DNA of 64,000 bases from Microthyrium microscopicum (taxonomy: Eukaryota; Ascomycota; Dothideomycetes; Microthyriales; Microthyriaceae): the NCBI GenBank assembly GCA_010405405.1, contig MU004236.1, positions 694,576 through 758,575 on the forward strand, given 5' to 3'. The notes beneath the pieces were generated by a model. The model was not told the origin of the DNA. It did not search any database and was given only the letters and a program-made list of their open reading frames with translations. This document shows positions 47,217-59,370 of the stretch, one piece after another (the stretch's first letter is position 1; the number at the start of each line of letters is the position of its first letter). The position numbers and the translations under genes are program-made.

Positions 47217-48366
47217 ATGGCCAACTCAATGTATTTTCATGACAGTCATATCTACTTTTTACCTTACTCATACGATATGCAGGTATGAATATGTTCGGCT
47301 TTTTGAGCAACCAGATGTTCTTCTTCCGAATACCTGGATTGTAGTCAGAATTGACGGACGTGGATTCCACAAGTATTTACGCCGAATTCTTTCCATACAC
47401 ACTAACTAATGAAGCAATTAGATTCTCTGCAAAGCACGAATTTGAAAAGCCCAATGATAGAAGAGCTCTGGATCTGATGAATGCTGCCGCGGTTTCAACA
47501 ATGACAGAAATCTATGATATCGTTCTAGCATACGGCATCAGTGACGAATATAGCTTCGTTCTACATAAAAACTGCACTCTTTTCGAGAGAAGATCTTGGT
47601 AGCTAACCTAGTGTCTAACAGTGCAAATAAGCTGACTATATGGTAGTAAACTTGTCACAACAATTGTGTCCACCTTTACAGCCTATTATATCCAGCTATG
47701 GTCAACTTTCTTCCCGACCAAAACCTTAAGCGCGCCGTTACCAACTTTTGACGGGCGAGCCGTATGTTATCCAAGCGACCAGAACTTGAGAGATTACATG
47801 TCCTGGAGACAAGTGGATTGTATGTATTGCCATCAAATCACTTCCTAGAGTGCTCACCGGAGATAGGTCATATTAACAACCTCTATAATACTACTTTTTG
47901 GGCATTAGTTCAGAAGGGTGGGATGTCTGCGGGCGATGCTACTCAAGCACTTTCGGTAGGTCATTACAGAATACTCCCAAATCAAGACTCACATCACAGG
48001 GCACCCTATCATCAGACAAGAATGAAATTCTCTGGTCTAAATACGGCATCAATTATAACAATGAATCTGAGATGTTCAAAAAAGGAAGTATCCTATATCG
48101 TGATGTTAGTATTATAGGTCGATTGTATCATGATCATTGCTGAATAGTAGTAGTTTGAGCTTGCTTCCGAATCACAAGATCCGCCAACAACAGAGGACGC
48201 CGGTGTCGAAAAGCCGGTTTCTAAGACAGCAGCAACTAGAGACCGAAAAGCCAAAACCAAAGCAGGAGTGACTATCCAGTATGTTGATATGATTCAAAGC
48301 CTCTTTTGGGATTTGAGACCATGGATTTTATCAGGTAAAGCGGGGAAACCGAGAGAAACGATATAA
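47217..48366 (+). CDS. THG1: tRNA(His) guanylyltransferase
   Basis: Seven exons keep frame: 47217-47230, 47283-47372, 47422-47598, 47647-47819, 47867-47955, 48000-48104 and 48154-48366, for 286 aa. The start is [14 protein letters not shown], then [15 protein letters not shown] with the first metal-binding Asp, [14 protein letters not shown], and [13 protein letters not shown] with the second. Further on are [45 protein letters not shown] and [12 protein letters not shown]. The C-terminus [10 protein letters not shown] is also conserved. The enzyme adds the essential G-1 to tRNA-His by 3'-5' polymerisation, in nucleus/cytoplasm. The six introns are all 47-52 nt. Confidence 0.93.
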
Positions 48367-48977
48367 GACGCATTCATGCCAGACCCGATGAAGGTCACTC
48401 CATCAGGGAACCAGGTAGCAATGAGCATTTACTCAGCCTGTGCAGATGTCAAAAGGCGCTCTTCTCCATTATGACCAGCAGTGGCACGACAAACAGATGA
48501 CTCCTTCATTAAAGGTGAGGCGGCATCTGAAGTTGCACCACGGGTACTGTGGCGCCGTGCGACCTGGAGTGGATCTTCGTGGACTTTCGGTCTATAATAC
48601 GACGTTTGATGCATAGAATGATGAAGCTGCGAAGAGCTGGTGAAATAAAAAAAGGAATGCCTCTTGAAGTGGCAGAGAAAGTGATCAGATCTACTAGCCA
48701 ATCAGGATTCACGATGCAATCATCGCGTGGCTCCGGCCAACTACACCTGATCGACACCCGTGGACGCTATCTTATCCTATCTCTATTCCAACTTCAGCTC
48801 TCCACACACAATCCGGCGATGACCTCTACATAGCACAGTCGTACTTGCGACTGGTAATTCAGTAGCCAGAAAGAACCGCAACCCACGACTCACGAGCCGC
48901 AAAGCGCGATCCGGACCTAGCCCTGCCACTTCACCCACGTTAAGCATCAACTCCAGCCTAGCTTAGGCCATATCAAA
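48367..48977. other. Intergenic region
   Basis: Overlapping open frames on both strands at 48429-48833 contradict each other and have no family marks; no gene is called. Confidence 0.4.
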
Positions 48978-50191
48978 ATGGGTCGCAATAGAGCGCAGTC
49001 GAACGCGTCATCTTCGTCGCCAACCAGAGACCAAGTATGTCGCACACATACGTAGATGATTGATAGACAACTGAACACTAAATATAAATCAGGAGTTAGG
49101 TACAATGTACGATTATTTGGCGAAAATTATATTGCTCGGCCCGAGTGGTAGCGGAAAGTAGGCTTGGCTTATATGCTCCTGGCGTAGAGCACTGCTGAGA
49201 TTTTGCTCGCAGATCATGTATATTGCATCGCTTTGTCAAGGACGAGTGTATGGTTCACCAAACCCCTTTTCCCCATATATTGGTCTAATTATTGACAGGG
49301 CGCATATTATCTTCCCAAACCATAGGCGTAGAATTCGCCTCCAAAGTCGTCAAGGTTGGGTCAGGCGCCAGAAGGAAGCGCATAAAGCTTCAAGTATGAT
49401 GATCTCATTATCTAGCCGCGTGGTCACTGCTAAAACGACTATAGCTTTGGGATACAGCAGGAACGGAGCGATTTCGAGCAGTGTCACGATCGTACTATCG
49501 GGGTGCAGCTGGCGCGATCCTAATTTACGACATCACGAACCACGCCTCATTTCGAGCCTTGCCTACATTTCTCAACGACGCCAAAGCCTTGGCTTCACCC
49601 AATTTAACGGTCATACTTGCTGGCAATAAGGCTGATCTCTCCCAAGAGCATCAGGAAGAGGGCAGTCTACTGGACTTGGATCCCGATACTCCCATACCTT
49701 CATCATCATATAGCAGTCGAGCTTCATCCTTCCCGAATCCTTCCCAGTCATCCGTGTCTTCCTCTGTCAAAGACTCTCCAGGCTTTGGATCAACAAATAC
49801 AGTCAGCAAGGCTCCAGAAGGGAGAGAAGTCCTCCCAGAGGAGGCATCAGGCTGGGCATCCACTCAACAAATCCCTGTATCAGTTGACGTCTCGGCATAT
49901 TCCGGTGCCAATATCACAGAGATCTTCGAGCGCCTAGCCGCTATGATATTAACCAAAATTGAACTGGGTGAAATCAATCCAGATGACCCGCAAAGTGGAA
50001 TTCAATATGGCGACAGCGGTTGGGGATTCTCGGATAATGCCAGCACCAAAAGTGGAATGACCGTCGATGATGGTCATTCAACGATGCGGCGAAGGCGTGG
50101 CAGACGGACAGGAGGCGGCTGGGGTGGAGGGCTTCGCGAATGGGAAGAAGTATTTCGGTTGGATGGGCGGCGCAGGAATCGATGTTGTTGA
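48978..50191 (+). CDS. Rab4-like small GTPase
   Basis: Exons 48978-49034, 49093-49157, 49213-49247, 49299-49393 and 49445-50191 give 332 aa. G1 is LLGPSGSGKSC, G2 lies in SSQTIGVEF, G3 is LWDTAGTERF followed by SYYRGAAGAILIYDI, G4 is GNKADL and G5 is VSAYSG. The SYYRGAAGA box and TIGVEF fit Rab2/Rab4/Rab14-type proteins. The C-terminus RRNRCC is a double-Cys prenylation signal. Between G4 and G5 a Ser/Pro-rich insert of about 70 residues replaces the usual ~30, and a long tail (RRRRGRRTGGGWGGG) precedes the CC, so it is larger than a typical 210-aa Rab. It probably acts in endosomal recycling (inferred). Confidence 0.9.
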
Positions 50192-51533
50192 TCTAGCCTT
50201 GGACTCCATCTATATTCACCCCAGCTTCGAAGCGGTCTAGCTCCACTATGGGCAATTCTTAGCCGGCCAAGATAGGCGACAGAAATAGATGAAAGTCGCT
50301 AAGAGGGGGAGATTTGTCAATGGTGAAGACCCGTGTGATGGGAACGGTGTTTTGGTTGGTATACCCCATGGCTTTTAATTTCCTAATGCGATAATGCCCC
50401 TTGACCGCAGTGTATGTCTGAGTGAAACAGTCAGCTGTAAGTGAATTTGCTTGAAGAGGCTCACGGAACACAAACAGGCACATCAATATCATAGAAACTG
50501 CCCATGGACTAGCCCGAGGAATCTGGCCTCGGGATAAGTCTCCAGTAGAGAAACCCTTGCCCAACCGAACAAGATCCACTTCCTATATTTCCCCAGAGGC
50601 GCATGCTCAAGATGTCCGGGGAACACTTGCGGGAGCAATGTCCTGCTATTGGCCCCTGACCTCTGTTTGTCTATCATATAATTTACGATGATCAATCTAA
50701 CATTACTAGAATAGGAGAACCGTTCAGAGACATCGAAAACCACAACGCTTAATACTAGCAAGGATAATTTGCCATCGATTCGAAAATCAGCCAGTAGTCA
50801 TATTCAAATTCCGGCCCTACCACCCAAATTTTGAAATATCATTTTTCTGATTGGCGAAATATTTGATTCAGACAGACGCTTCCATCTATAGGGCAGCCTT
50901 GCAGTTCTTCTACCTCTTGACAAAAACCATTCAATTAGCACTGCGGATTATGCTACAATTTGACCTTTGTATCAGTGATACACGTCTATTCGAACTCGAA
51001 AGTGAAAGTTTCTACCTGGATCATTTCCAAATCGTACAGTCACAAACTCAGCATCGTATTACTCCTCTTCTACATTTACCACTACATTGTCTATTTAGAT
51101 GATTGAAGACCCATCGACCATCCTTCTCCTTTATCAAAGGATGAAGGAAGTTACACAAATGCGGCGAAGTTCACACCCATCATGTCCACCGTACCAACTT
51201 GGGCGGCGAGCAGGACAGTACAAATCCAAGGGAATTGATTATAGCGTCACGATGTCTGCTGTTAGCGAGATCTTAATAGGCTACTATCCCTGGATCTTTA
51301 CCTTCCCGCGGTCCGTGCAATCCCTTAATCTTGTTTATATTTCAATATACCAGCCTTGGTTTAATCCTATACTTTGGTCACACTACCCGGAGAGCTGTTC
51401 TAGGTACTCTACCCTTTTAGATACATTTCAGATCTTAGATCTGCATATTTCCTTGCTGGTGTTGAAGATATATATCTCTTCCTAAGAATCGACGTGCGGA
51501 TGTTGTTGTTTTAATTTTCTATCCTTCGCAAAA
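50192..51533. other. 1.3-kb gene-free interval
   Basis: Several unsupported frames (e.g. 50259-50761 on minus, 51099-51485 on plus) have no family features. Composition is normal. It likely contains the MFS gene promoter; nothing else is clear. Confidence 0.4.
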
Positions 51534-53498
51534 ATGGCCCACGGCCCTGACGATAAGACGGGAGGCGTCAGCTATGATAACTATCATACGGACAGCAATA
51601 ATGATATCGACGGTCCTGAGTTCACTCCGGCGGAAGAGAAGAAGATATGGCGCAGAGTGGATTTGAGACTGGTGGTACTTATCGGATTCATGTATTGTGT
51701 GTCGTTGATGGATCGCGCAAACTTGAGTAATGCCAGTATGTTTGAGTCGAACATTTGTGTGAAGACTGAAGCTAAGCAAGCTCTTTTCTAGAGGTCGCTG
51801 GAATGGAGTCGGACCCCAGAGACCCCAAGTTCAAGCACGAGCAAGGACTTAACTTGATAGGCTTCCGATATGTAAGTTATTCGAATCAATGACAGTTAAC
51901 CTTGAGTTCTTGAGTGCTAATCCGAGGCCATAGAACATCATGTCTCTCGTTTTCTTTCCACCATACATTATTTTTCAAATCCCTTCCACTGTTATCGTAC
52001 GAGCACTGGGCCCACGACTTCATCTGGGAACGATCACATTGCTATGGGGGAGCGTTATGGTCGCCATGGCTTTCGTTAACGATTGGCAAGTTATGGCAGG
52101 AATGAGAGTGCTACTCGGAATCTTAGAGGCAGGGTTCTTCCCAAGCTGCGTGTACTTGTTGAGTACTTGGTATACGAGATGTATGGAGCGGTCTAAGCAA
52201 AAAGCCTCAGTGCTGACGAGTTACAGATGAGATGGGTAAACGGTATTCGCTATTCTACATCCTGGGATGCGTTGCCTCCGCATTTGCAGGTTTACTAGCT
52301 TATGGGGTAAGTAGAGGCTTGATATTGAGTGAGTTGACATTCAGGACTAACACTTCACAGATCATGAGTCTGCAAGGAAAGGCAAATATGGCCGCCTGGA
52401 GATGGATCTTTGTAGGTTATATGGAATGATAAGAGCCAGTTAAGCCAGCTTACTAACAGCTTGCGCAGCTTATAGAAGGACTAGTATGACCTTGCCTCCA
52501 GTTTGATCTTCCAAGAAGAATCTAACTTTCGCTAGCTCACCATTTTTATGGCTCTCCTGGGCTATGCTCTGATTGTTGGCTTTCCCGATCAGTGGAAACC
52601 AAGGTATTTTTTGTCACTGCACGACTCTACAGGCTTTTCTGACCATTTCAACAGCTGGCACTTCCTCAGTGAACGGGAAGTCAAATATGTCCTCAGCAAG
52701 GTGAATGAAGACCGTGGAGATGCAGTGGTCGAGCCCTTTTCCATGGGAGTATATTTGCGCTCCGCTCTTGACTGGAAAATATGGTGCTATGCGATGATCT
52801 TTTTCAACAACACGACAGTCACCTACGGTTTGGCTTACTTCTTACCCGATATTCTTCGTAAATCGTTGCATTATGACCAGAAAATGAGCCAGATCATGGG
52901 CGCTCCGCCGTATATCGCTGCTGGAGTCGTTATGTACCTCACAGGCTGGATTGGAGACAAGTATCAGATTCGTGGGCCGATCATCATCTTCAACATGATT
53001 CTTTCCCTCATTGGGATTCCCCTACTTGGCTGGACCACAAATGGCTCAGTCAGATATTTTGGGATCTTCCTTCTCGCTGCCGGTGTCAACGCAAACATTC
53101 CAGTTACTATGACATACCAGGTAAGATAAAATTCTGCAACGTAGGAGAACTTTGCACTGACGTATCTTTTCTCAGGCAAACAATATTCGCGGTCAGTGGA
53201 AACGCGCCTTTTGCAGTGCGACCCTCGTCGGATTCGGAGGCATCGGTGGAATTGCAGGCTCTCTTGTCTTCCGGGCACAGGACGCTCCGGCATACAAGCC
53301 GGGCCTTTTCGCGTGCATGGCATGCTGTATTCTCAACATAGTAATAGTGACCATTCTCACTCTCAATTTTACGAAGCGCAATCGTGACGCGCGGGCAGGC
53401 AAAAAGTTCATTGAAGGAGCAGATGTAAGTCAAACTCAATCTTTGCCAGTGCTGAACTAATCTTGTCATTTTAGGATGGATTCTTATACACGATATGA
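51534..53498 (+). CDS. MFS permease, Dal5-like anion:cation symporter family
   Basis: Ten exons keep frame: 51534-51735, 51792-51871, 51934-52180, 52227-52306, 52361-52411, 52469-52483, 52536-52603, 52655-53120, 53176-53424 and 53475-53498, for 493 aa. Exon 6 is only 15 nt (LIEGL). The first helix region is VLIGFMYCVSLMDRANLSNA, the usual ACS-family start; then FFPPYIIFQIPST, LLGILEAGFFPSCVYLLSTWY and KRYSLFY. The second half has NNTTVTYGLAYFLPDIL and MYLTGWIGDKYQIRGP. The protein ends GADDGFLYTI, like the typical GFRYTL-type end. Relatives import allantoate, nicotinate, pantothenate, biotin or other organic anions; the substrate here cannot be told. Sitting 1.8 kb upstream of the repeat precursor, it could belong to that cluster, but this is speculative. 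Confidence 0.88.
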
Positions 53499-54081
53499 TC
53501 CTAATTTTTACGACGATGAAAGCAGACAGTGGGAATGTTTGACTATCCGCGAGGATAAATTGTATCGATGGAACATTGATAAAGACAGCGTTAAGCCTTC
53601 AAACATAGAGCACAACCGAATCACACTTTTTAAAGTAAGGACAAATTCTGAACATTATCTCAGTCATGCCTTGTCAAACTCATTCATACAATTTTCTCCC
53701 CAACATTTTAATGTAACGACATGTTATGTGAATATATGATTGTGCTCGCTGTATATATTTTATCAGCGTTGCTTCGCATTCTGGATTAGGTACTTAGTTT
53801 ATGGAAACCACAGAGCGTCGCTATTTCTTACCATTTACAAGTAATACAATTGCATATAATTGCTATGAGCTTGATGCTCCAACATGTGACATCTTAATGG
53901 AAAGTGCAACAAACCTAAGATACTACTAGTAGTAAGTAGCACAACAAAAAGAGGCACCTCTTCCATCTCAACAGCAACAAAAAGGCATGCCACAAACACT
54001 TTTAAAAAAGAGAGAAATAATAGTATAGATTGCTCTCGGTTATATCATTGACAAAAAAAATTGCAATGCAAGAAAGTTCTA
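53499..54081. other. Intergenic region
   Basis: Between the MFS gene and tRNA-Asn. An 87-codon frame at 53476-53739 overlaps the MFS last exon in another frame and is not called. Confidence 0.4.
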
Positions 54082-54170
54082 CTCCTCCACGTGGGCTTGA
54101 ACCACGAACCTCCAGATTATACATATGAATAGTAACAGTCTGACGCGCTAGCCAATTGTGCCATAGAGGA
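54082..54170 (-). tRNA. tRNA-Asn (GTT) with an intron
   Basis: On the minus strand TCCTCTA pairs with TGGAGGA, followed by discriminator G. The D arm has GGCACAATTGG-type A box, and the T arm is GTTCAAGCC-type B box. The anticodon stem TCAGA pairs with TCTGG (one wobble). The loop reads CTGTTA then about 14 extra nt (CTATTCATATGTAT) then A, so the anticodon is GTT with an intron directly after position 37. 89 nt total. Confidence 0.85.
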
Positions 54171-55342
54171 TTTAGAATTATGCTCCATTTCACAAAATTT
54201 GAATATGTTTAGCTAATTCAATGCCACAAAGCTGACACGGTCTTCGTGTTCATTGATCAAATTCATTGCTAATTTGACGACCTTCAAAGACGTAATATTT
54301 CGTACCTTGTCATTCCATAATTACCCTGCTACAGTTTGTTGAAATTTAGCTTCCAATGCGTGCCACACAACTCCGTGCAAGCCTCTACTCGAGTTCAAAC
54401 ACGTAACCTCCGACTTGCTTAACTTTCCACCACCCATTTTGAACCGTCAGCGTAGTTTTGACGTAGCCAGTAACTTCAATAGTAAGGCTGATCTAGGCCA
54501 CATCCTCCAATAGGCCGTTCTACAGCCTTTTGACACGATTGACGCGCTTGGCGTTGCTCAGTATAGCGCCCCCTCCCTTCAGTACGCGCCGTGGACTGTC
54601 ATGACTGGCTCAATCGACCCCAGCACCAAAGCCCAGTTTTGCAACGCCGAAAAGGAGCGAGTGCCATCGAACTGAAGCCTACTGGCATTACTATTCTCAT
54701 TCAGCCAAGAGAGTGAGGTTTCGAAGACCCCTCTCGTGGCTCTTCACCCGCCAGGAGCCCAGCTCAGGGGCTTGTTGGCCTTCCATTGCATATCTTTTCT
54801 ACAGATTACCTGTTCCAGTATCCCATCGAGCGTCCGGATATTATTGATCTGATCTACGGATTTTCTACAAGGTTCAGTACGAAGGCTCAAGGCTTTTGTG
54901 ATGGCTGAGTTGCAAAGTGGCAGCGCATGTTTCTAGCGCTTGACCACAGGGAGCTATCAAAAGCTCGTCTTCTTGCACTCACAGTTTCAGAATCCCAACA
55001 TGTCCACGCCCGTCCTAGGAAGCCGTACTTGGCAAGGCTTGTATGTTTCTTGAATTTTCCACTGTCATTAACCGCAGAGTAAAAAGCCTCTTGCTATATG
55101 TTAGGCCTCATCGTCGTGGAAACATTTGGTCATGTCGGGGTAGTTGTCATCCTACATTGGTACAACTGTATTCATTCTTTTCCTCTTCTACTAGGCGTGA
55201 TATTCATTCATTCTTGCTGGCCAAGCTATATTCAGTCTTTTAAACCTCAAATATCGAAGCTTGTTCGGTTTCATTTCAACGGGCCGGCAGATCAAGTGCA
55301 TAAACCTCCTAAACCATATTGAACAAAACATATACAAACATC
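54171..55342. other. Gene-poor interval with a tRNA-like remnant
   Basis: At about 54383-54418 the minus strand resembles the 3' half of the nearby tRNA-Asn (GGAGGTTACGTGTTTGAAC against GGAGGTTCGTGGTTCAAGC), degraded. A short frame at 54600-54675 (MTGSIDPSTKAQFCNAEKER, then stop) may be a gene remnant. Nothing else is clear. The end is the promoter of the repeat precursor. Confidence 0.4.
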
Positions 55343-56400
55343 ATGAAGACTATCTTCCTGGCTTCAGCACTGTTACCCATCCTAGCGTTTGCTAGAGATA
55401 ACCCATTCGATCCAAAAACCAGTAAAGGCACGTTCGGTCCTTTCACACCGGCTAAGAAAGCACTCAAATCCGCAACCGGTGCTCCAGCAACAGTCGACGA
55501 TGATACAGCTCAAGCCCTCCAGACCGCATGCGACAACTGGACCGCAGACACGGGAAAAGTGTCCAATTTCCAAAACATTGGCTCATCCACTGCATCTGGC
55601 TCCCAGTTCACGAATGCCGCCAACATCGCCTATAAGGCTGAAGTCGACGAACTAACCCACAAAGCCAGTAAGTCTCACCCTCTTCCTCCTCCTTCAAGTC
55701 ACTGTCTAACAATACCCTAGTTCTCGACAAGATAATCGGCAAAGACCCAACCGTCTCCATCGCCAACCAAACCCTCACCAACGGTGTCTTCCAAAGCGTA
55801 GTCGACAACCTCCAAATCATGAGCATCCAAGGCAAATCGCGCGTAAACCTTATCGACACGATAAACAGTGTACGCTGCACGCAGATTCTACCATCCATTG
55901 ATGCCTACTGTGCCGTGGTCGCGCGCACAATTGGCGGAGGAACACAAGCGAAGACAGCAGTTAGGCCTTCCGCTTGTGCAGCGATTGTCGCCGCAGACAC
56001 GGATCCAGCAGACTATCCAAACGTGCCCAATGTCCCTGGAGGAACAGCGCTGGCATCTGCGCCGTCTTCGAGTGCCAGTGCCAGTGCTGGCGGCAATGGG
56101 GGAAGTAGTTCGAATGGGGGTAATGCAGGAAGCAGCACTGGGACGACAGGAGGAGGACACCATTCGCATAACAACCGGAAACGATATTTCGCTGGAACGG
56201 AATATATTGCAAGAGAAAAGACTCCTAATCGTAAGCGATATTTCGCTGGAACGGAATATATTGCGAAAGAGAAGAATACCAACCGCAAACGCTACTTCGC
56301 AGGTACGGAATATATTGCCAAAGAGAAGAATTCTAACCGGAAGCGATACTTCAAAGGCAGCGACTATATCGCGAATGAACCTAGCGAGGTTTCTCATTAG
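55343..56400 (+). CDS. Secreted Kex2-type repeat precursor, candidate dikaritin RiPP precursor
   Basis: Exons 55343-55667 and 55721-56400 give 334 aa. A signal peptide (MKTIFLASALLPILAFA) is followed by about 190 residues of helical, poorly recognised leader domain with paired cysteines (VRCTQIL...DAYCAVV), then a Ser/Gly/Asn-rich linker ending HHSHNN. The C-terminus is four 18-residue units at 260-277, 278-295, 296-313 and 314-334, each starting NRKR and continuing YFAGTEYIA (last one YFKGSDYIA). KR is the Kex2 cleavage site, so secretory-pathway processing could release about 15-residue peptides bearing Tyr-Phe and Tyr residues. This layout (signal, leader, KR-bounded repeats) matches fungal KEP/dikaritin precursors such as UstA. 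A UstYa protein lies at 60232-61219. A structural cell-wall protein is the alternative. Confidence 0.82.
56173..56397 (+). repeat. Four-unit 54-bp coding repeat (core peptide repeats)
   Basis: Units start at 56173, 56227, 56281 and 56335 with an exact 54-bp period. The first three code for nearly the same peptide but differ at many third codon positions (for example RKR as CGGAAACGA, CGTAAGCGA, CGCAAACGC). Confidence 0.92.
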
Positions 56401-56771
56401 ATATGTAGCAATTGCACTGTTTTATCATGTTATCAAGACTGCATTTTGATATGTTTGCAGATTCGTTCTCTGAATGTATGTAAGTCGATTTGGATCACTA
56501 GAACAAAGCATAGTCCGCCCTCGGTAGAGCTATCAATACTTCGAAAATGCATTTCAGTAACAGAAATGATGAAATAGGAAGTATACACTGCATTTGAACT
56601 ATATCCCGATGAGCACCAACTTCCCCAGCATTCGCAATGCGATCCAAGCCATGCTTTTGTATCCATTATCCCATATGTCACTAGGAGAAAACGTTTCGCC
56701 AAACAAACATGCAAAAGTTTCGAGGACGTATTCACTGCGCAATGTCGCAAATGCAATAAAACTCATTACAA
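56401..56771. other. Intergenic region between convergent precursor and MBP1 genes
   Basis: The 3' ends of both genes face each other; no gene seen. Confidence 0.4.
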
Positions 56772-59370
56772 TCATGCTCCCGTAACGGCCTCGACGCGCT
56801 TCAGAAACTCACGTACCCGTCCCACATCATTCTCTGGCTCACTCTCCACCGCCTGTACGAGCTGTGGTAACACTGGATCGACTTCATCCTCAGCAACACC
56901 AGTACATAATGAGACAACTTTACGGTACTTGCTTTCAAGCTCAGTATCGCGCGCCTTGAGCGACATGAGGTGCGCGTTAAGACTCGCAAGCAGCTGGTTA
57001 TACGTGCCAATCTGCGAATTCAGATTCTGCGGGTCTGGGGTATCAGCCGGATCTTGGAGGTCGAACGCAGAAGAGTCAGGGAGGAGGTAGTCACTATCAG
57101 CATCACCGACAGAGAGCGAAGGAATGCCGCCACGCGCATTGCCAGAGTTGCCGATACGATCGCGGATTTCACCAACAGCACGTCGCAGGTTCTGGATTCG
57201 TTGCTTGCGTTCCTGGCGGCCTTGCAGTTCGGCAGTCTGAGCGTCGACTTGGGTGGTGAGTACTTTCTGTTTGCTGGAGAGATCACGAATTTCATGGGTG
57301 GATTTGTCAATTCGGTCTTGTAGGAGGCGAAGTTCGGTACTGAATTGGGATGAGGTTTGTGTCATGGATGTAGTGAGAGCTGGATGAAGTTGTTAGTCAG
57401 GTCATAATTATAGGCTTAGGAAACATACTTGGCATGAGCTCCTGGGAAACTTCTTCTGCTTTGCTTGGGACCTTGGACTTGGGACTTTCGGCTATCCTTT
57501 GAGATAAGCCTTCCGAGCTCTCTGGGTCTATTGGCTCAACACCAAAGTCGACAGGCCGTAATCCTTTATGATTCGGAATGGTTGGGTCAGCTTGCACTTC
57601 GACGAGCTGTCGGATTATACTGCTATTCCCAATTCTTGCCACTAGATTTAGCGCGGTGTTTCCTGCCATATCTCTGGCATTGACCATCTCGCTCATAAAA
57701 CGCATGAGACCGATAGGCGCTTTTGGTTGGCTACTATTGCCACCATCGAAAGAAGAGCTGGAGTTGTCATTGTTCGTTCTTCGTACAAGGAACTCGAGAA
57801 GTGCTTCCAGATAGTATTTTGAGCTTGTGTTTCGACCACGAATGCCAGATGCTAAAGCAATGTGATGCAGGATTGTTCGTCCTTTCGAGTCCCTGATCTC
57901 TATAAGAGAATTCAGGAGCTCGAGAAGGTCAGGAAAACAAGTATGATCAAGGCAATTGTTCACTTGGACGGCGGCCATCAAAGGGGTTTCACCAGCGATA
58001 TTTCCTCGGAAGATACTGGCTCCCTTGGCAATAAGCAGCTTCATTAGAGGAATCCTTGCGAGCGTTGCAGCCCAGTGGAGAGCGGTGTTTGCCGATTGAT
58101 CTAAAGGTAGATCGAGATCAGGACCCGAAAGATGTAAGATAGCCGGATGATTGGTATAATCAGTTCGATGGAGATCGGCAAAGAGATCGAGAAGAAGCGA
58201 TTGTTTCTCTTCACTAGACTTGTCTGAGGGATGAGGTAGTGGTGGGTAAGCAATTGGGACATCGCCGTCCGAAGCCATGGCTTGATCTGAAGGCCTGTAG
58301 AGGAAAGATTCGTTTGCTTCAGTGGGCGACCCATCACGAATGAAAGATTGTGATTCTCCATTCATGTGTGAATAATCAGCATCTGGTGTGCTTGGTCTCA
58401 TTCGTTTCCTTGGTGGTTCTTGAGAATCCATGCCTCGATCGAGTTGTTGGGTGATGTATGCAGAATCCGTACCATTGAAACTACGCTCATGATGTAACCC
58501 AGGATTACTCCGTTGGCTTGAAGGCTGCTGAGAATTCTGCATTGATTCCTGACTATTAGGGAAAGACCGCGCAGCGGAGCCGGGACGTCTTGGAGCGCTT
58601 GCCGGCCTTTGGGGAGGAGTATTCAGTCGCGCCGCTCGATTCATAGCAGATATCGCATTTGATGCTGCGGAGGAGAGGTTGGAGAAGAATGTTCCAGTCC
58701 CTTGCGGCCCTTGAGGCTGGCGACCGTCCTGAGTCTGAGTATATAGCCGTTTACGATTGGCAGCCATTGCCTGTTCTTTCGTTGGAGTATCGACACCATT
58801 TCCAGGTTGACCACTTCCATCGGCACTTAGATCATAGTCCAGGAGGGGTCGCAAGAGTTCTTCAACACCATACTGTCGGCAGAATTCGCGACCTCGGCGA
58901 TAATTTATCCAGGTTCCTTGATATTTGCCATAGCCACCTTGCACTTTTTCATGTTCACCGGTGAGGATCTCTTTCTCTAGAACTTTTGTCCTCTTTCCCT
59001 TGTCAACGCCCGCGACCTTTAATATTTGAGTGGCATTGAGCCACGAGTCGGATCTGCGTCTCATTACAACAACTCTGTTGATAACCATTTCATATACTTG
59101 TACTCCGGAGTAAACAGCCTAGTGGGAATTTAGTGCATGCCATCAACAAGCAGTGTTAACCAGTTCGCTTACAGTATAAATTTGAGGAGATGGAGCCATT
59201 TGCTGATGCGCTCCTCCATTCATATCAGGAAAACTGCTGCGATAGCTGGACATGGCGCTCTGTTGGGAGCCATACATCATCTGGCCATTTCCATCTTGGG
59301 AGGATGTAAAGGAGGCAACATTACGAGGATCATATGGAGGAATAGACATTGTCGGAGCGGTCCCCTGCAT
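56772..59370 (-). CDS. MBP1: APSES cell-cycle transcription factor Mbp1-like (MBF subunit)
   Basis: Exons 59370-59173, 59118-57429 and 57379-56772 give 831 aa. The APSES DNA-binding domain begins at the end of exon 1 (QIYTAVYSGVQVYEMVIN), then VMRRRSDSWLNATQILKVAG, KRTKVLEKEI, GGYGKYQGTWI and LLDYD. Ankyrin repeats lie around residues 370-560 (NTALHWAATLARIPLMKLLI, GETPLMAAV, GRTILHHIAL, GNTALNLVA). The C-terminal 200 residues are a coiled coil. This is the Mbp1/Res2 layout: with Swi6 it drives G1/S genes through MCB sites. The reading frame upstream of 59370 meets a stop, so the Met at 59370 is my start. It lies between the repeat precursor and the UstYa gene. Confidence 0.92.

Noticed and set aside
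48429-48833. Overlapping open frames on both strands after THG1
   Set aside because: They contradict each other and have no conserved motif; likely chance openness.
53476-53739. 87-codon plus-strand frame overlapping the MFS last exon
   Set aside because: The other frame gives the expected MFS end (GFLYTI, stop) straight after a good acceptor. The longer frame has no family marks and lacks its own promoter.
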